This document shows positions 60,503 to 64,000 of a stretch of DNA of 64,000 nt, piece by piece. Made by a program: the position numbers and the translations under genes. Every line of letters starts with the position of its first letter. Position 1 is the stretch's first letter. The notes below the pieces were generated by a model, which saw nothing but the letters and a program-made list of their open reading frames with translations, was not told where the DNA came from and did no database searches. The DNA is taken from the NCBI GenBank assembly GCA_900618425.1, contig UZAN01039692.1:1-64000 (forward strand). Direction: 5' to 3'. This DNA comes from Echinostoma caproni (Eukaryota > Platyhelminthes > Trematoda > Plagiorchiida > Echinostomatidae).

Positions 60503-63429
60503 CTGTATTTAAAACAGTTCCATTACAGTTTTGTTTTAGTTTAAATAAATGTCTATCAGCTCTTTGATTTCCTCATTTTAGGCACGCGCACGGAGGTCTC
60601 CTGAGTTGAGTTTACCGGATTGTTGGTATCTTTGCACGAGATATTTTTCCCGCTATATCTTAAAAATTGCAATTCGCTTTGAGACCACTGCTTGACTTCA
60701 ACAATATTATCTTTGTTAATATATTTATCTACAAACATTAAGTTAGGCCTGATCCAGAACGGTTATATGAATATAAACTTCGGTAAACTCTACTACCTTT
60801 ACCACTAAATATGCTAATGATTGGTTGCTGTAAACGTTCCGGAAAAACCCTGAGTTTGGTGAGATAGGACATAGAGTATAATATTGAACAGTAATCGCTC
60901 AGACTTAAACGTTCTATTCACACTTCTCCCGGAGACAAACTGGATTAGTGCACATCAATTTTAGTTGACGATGATACCACAATAATTGTGACAGAAAGCT
61001 TCTGCTTCACTTTACACAACGTTCCTGCAGATCTCACATAATCTATTACCTACAAATGATTCTGGTTCGATAATCCCCAGATAATCATAAAAGAAATATT
61101 CATCTGCGACAGTAATTGACACTAAAATAACATCGATTATCTCATTAACAATCGAGCACAGTGTTGTGTTGTGATTCCTTTTGATGGCCGATTTCACTAT
61201 CCTGCCGCGTTACTTTAAAGGCAAAGAAGAAATTATTGCTATCATCGCGCCGTAACCGAGTTCCCATGATTTTCCATTGTAAGTACGTGCCCGGTTTCCT
61301 ATAAGAGAATTTTAATAACCAATGTTTTTTACAGTTGACATAAAATGAACTAAAAAGCTGGAATAAGCCATCAGTTCAGATGGTACCACACTCTTTTGGA
61401 ATATATGTTTACATTGACGTATTGCCTGTAAATGAATACAGCCAATTATCATTCAACCATTTTCTGGTCGCAATAAGTGCCTATGGATTTCCAGTTGTGA
61501 AAAGAAAATAATTTAAAACGTATTCAGCGAAAATAATTGTTGCTTTTAATTGCAGCCAGCTGATTGATTTTATGAGAATCCCAAAGCAACAAGCCACAAT
61601 AGCTTCACATAATTTAGGACTCCATATATGGCCATTATTCATTTAATCACAATCAGCAGGCGGACATTTTTGTCTGAAATCTGTTCGGAATTATCAAGCA
61701 AAAGATGTTTGAGGATTTGAAATCCTGAAAGAGCTTGAATCAAGTCGATTTTATCCACTCAACTTCACTTCAAATGTTTGTGTTTTTTATGAAAATCCCC
61801 ATACCGTTTGGCACAAAAGTACTGCGAAATTTTAGTACAGCTGCAAAGTTGATGAGAAGGGGAAATATCTCCCCGTTTGAATCATCATGACGATGATTCA
61901 TCTTGTTTTGCTTCTTAAGTTGCATCCTACTTAAAACTTTTCCGAGTGAATAGCTTGTTTTATGCGATGCTTCCAAAAATGATGCGTTTTGTTTGGCAGC
62001 TGCTCTTCCAGCATAGAAGTGATGACTAACCCGGATGTTATAACCATATGGCACTTCCGATCAGGAACATTCTGTTGCTGCTGAGTCAGCAACTTGATGT
62101 TTAAGTCAGTAGACGATGAACAACATCACGCTTCTATCATGTGCATCATATTTCTCTTCAATTTATTTTACTTGAGAGATAAGTGACATCAAAATTTGTA
62201 CAATCACGAAGCGAGGTTGGAAGTTTGCGCTGAAAAGAAAAAACAGTAGGTTATTGATCATTTTTTGCTTAAAATAGGGTTCGAAGAATTCCAAGCAACC
62301 CGTTCTATGATGTAACATTTCTAGTACAATTTATAGTTGGGTCAGAATGGTGATAACGTTTCAGGCAGAATTTCAACAAATCTGGGAAGTTTAATGTGCA
62401 GCATTGGACGAATGAAGAAAACATAACTATATTTTCACTTACGCAGACGTCCAGTTCTTAATAAGAAACTTTTCAATGCTCAAATCGGTTCTCGTTGCAA
62501 AATTGGTTACAGGATCACGAACTTTGTCAGAAATTAAAGACTACATCGTATGTATTGCTCTTATTGTTTGTTTTTAAACGTACAGTCCTAACTGAAGGAT
62601 ACATTGAACGAGACAAATTGTATACTTTTGGCAGTAAATAGCAAGTGGCTAACAACCCGTCGTTGTCTGTTGAACGTGAAAACTAAAAACTATTCGGATC
62701 CCCACACTGGAAACAATTTGACATTTCACATGTTCCTATAGACTTGAAACCATAAAAGAGTGTTAAATGATGACCGGCCGCCCACAGATCACTACGGTCA
62801 TATAATAAAAGATTGACAATTCGATAAGAGCATGTATCATTTGCTTTGGTTTACGTAGTTGGATTGCGTAACTTGAAATGCCACTCGCGTATGTATGTGC
62901 ATCAATATGTTAACCCTTCTACCGCAGTGCGCACCAGAGAATGTAAGATAGTGAGATCTACATGACCCGGTTTCTGGACGACATGCTTCCAACGTTGCTG
63001 CTATCATCGTTGTTATCGTCGTTGGTTTTTGTGGGTTTTTTTCTAACACTTTTATACCAACGCAAACATACAAGGTCTAACATGATAGGGAACGTGTCCC
63101 GCCTGCTTGTATTATAAACTCACAAAATCTTTGAAAAAGCGTACACGTGCACACTTACTGGATCAGCCCAGTATAACCTAAATGCGTGTGTACATACATA
63201 CACAAATAATGATTATGGCATACACCCCTCGCATTGCTGTGCTACACACCAAAATGCGTCACTTTCGCAGGCTTCTAACACCAATCCCACTTCCACTGCA
63301 CGGTCCTGGACTTCACATCTGAGCGCGCTGAGAGCGTCAAGGTCACACGTCAACCAGAAACCTCACGGTGTGCACGTCTGTGTATCGCTCTATACACTCG
63401 TTGCACGGATGCGTGCCTAGCGTTTTTTG

Positions 63430-63453
63430 CGTATGCGCTTATGTGCGCATACG
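63430..63453. other. Perfect 9-bp GC-rich hairpin
   Basis: CGTATGCGC (63430-63438) is the exact reverse complement of GCGCATACG (63445-63453), with a 6-base loop TTATGT. It lies in alternating purine/pyrimidine sequence unlike its AT-rich surroundings. Confidence 0.75.
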
Positions 63454-64000
63454 TGCAAGGTTGCGTATAGACTGTGCATTAGACCAACTGAATTGAAACC
63501 TAGAGGAAACATCCGGCTTTCGATGCAACTCCTGATTGAACTAGAACTATTTACTTCTACGTGACAACTGTATATATTGGACTAGCAGAACGCACGATGA
63601 TATTTCTAAACTGTCAAACATGAACAATATCGATTTTATGAGACCAGTTAACACTAAATCTCGTTGTATCGCTTGCGAAATATTTTTGTCAGAAAATTGG
63701 GCGATCATCATCTACATACTGGCCAGAAACAGTACTATCCCGGTTAAGACGCAGGAGTCAAGACGAACTTGTTTTTGGCATTGTAGTGTCAAAAAGCTGC
63801 CGCTTAGCAAACCTCACCTGTGTTACAATGCACCGAACGAGGGTTGCAGTGAATCGACGAGAACACATCAAATTGCATGTTTGTTAATGTGAAGAGTAAG
63901 AATTCACAAATCTCTTTTCGTTGTAGTTGGTTGATTCTTCACTGATTTCGAAGCATTTTTGATTCACCATCCACTGTGTGATTGCCAGCAATAAGCACTG

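Larger units (their letters stand above)
58272..64000. other. Non-coding region; no gene recognised
   Basis: No gene is supported through the end of the window. Visible items are a CATGAAATAAATAA tail-like word at 60484, a perfect GC-rich hairpin at 63430 and CG/TG-rich alternating sequence at about 63100-63480. Open frames such as 58821-59213 and 63620-63892 (plus) carry no recognisable domain. Confidence 0.5.

Noticed and set aside
1..64000. CRISPR arrays, operons and bacterial-type signals
   Set aside because: No regularly spaced direct repeats and no bacterial gene organisation. The window is eukaryotic by its introns and retroposons.

Overview
The window looks like AT-rich, gene-poor animal DNA, most likely from a flatworm and probably a digenean fluke. 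The evidence is spliced exons with GT/AG borders, long non-coding stretches, a decayed fluke-type LINE reverse transcriptase, and several tRNA-headed short elements. At least two of those elements (and probably four) carry a hammerhead-ribozyme motif with the loop and core layout known from schistosome SINE-like elements. The species cannot be read from the sequence.

The only protein-coding gene I can support is at the left end: the last two visible coding exons of a plus-strand synapsin gene (1286-2197 and 6395-6590), separated by a 4.2-kb intron. The first of these encodes a Q/P/S/T-rich linker with a polyglutamine tract. The second encodes the conserved synapsin C-terminal domain E and the stop codon. 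The earlier exons, including the ATP-grasp-like domain C, lie off the left edge.

From about 6.9 kb to the right end I see no convincing host gene. This desert holds microsatellites, several perfect hairpins, a triple AGGTCA-type motif (11.16 kb), a 5-base assembly gap (40.1 kb) and many decayed mobile-element copies. Two short-element families stand out. Family 1 (13.85, 28.85, 29.06, 29.1 and 31.5 kb, with a divergent relative at 37.8 kb) combines a tRNA-like Pol III head with a type I hammerhead with a very short helix III. Family 2 (22.66 and 27.6 kb) has a tRNA-like head with a GGTGGTG acceptor end and a shared tail. A separate tRNA-like Pol III unit with a T6 terminator lies at 58.2 kb (minus strand). 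A LINE reverse-transcriptase relic occupies about 51.86-52.75 kb.

The part most worth following is the hammerhead set. The minus-strand copy at 31.5 kb keeps the full catalytic core and a GUC cleavage site. The 29.2-kb copy keeps 17 base pairs of helix I but has a core mutation. The 37.8-kb copy keeps the core with a different helix II.
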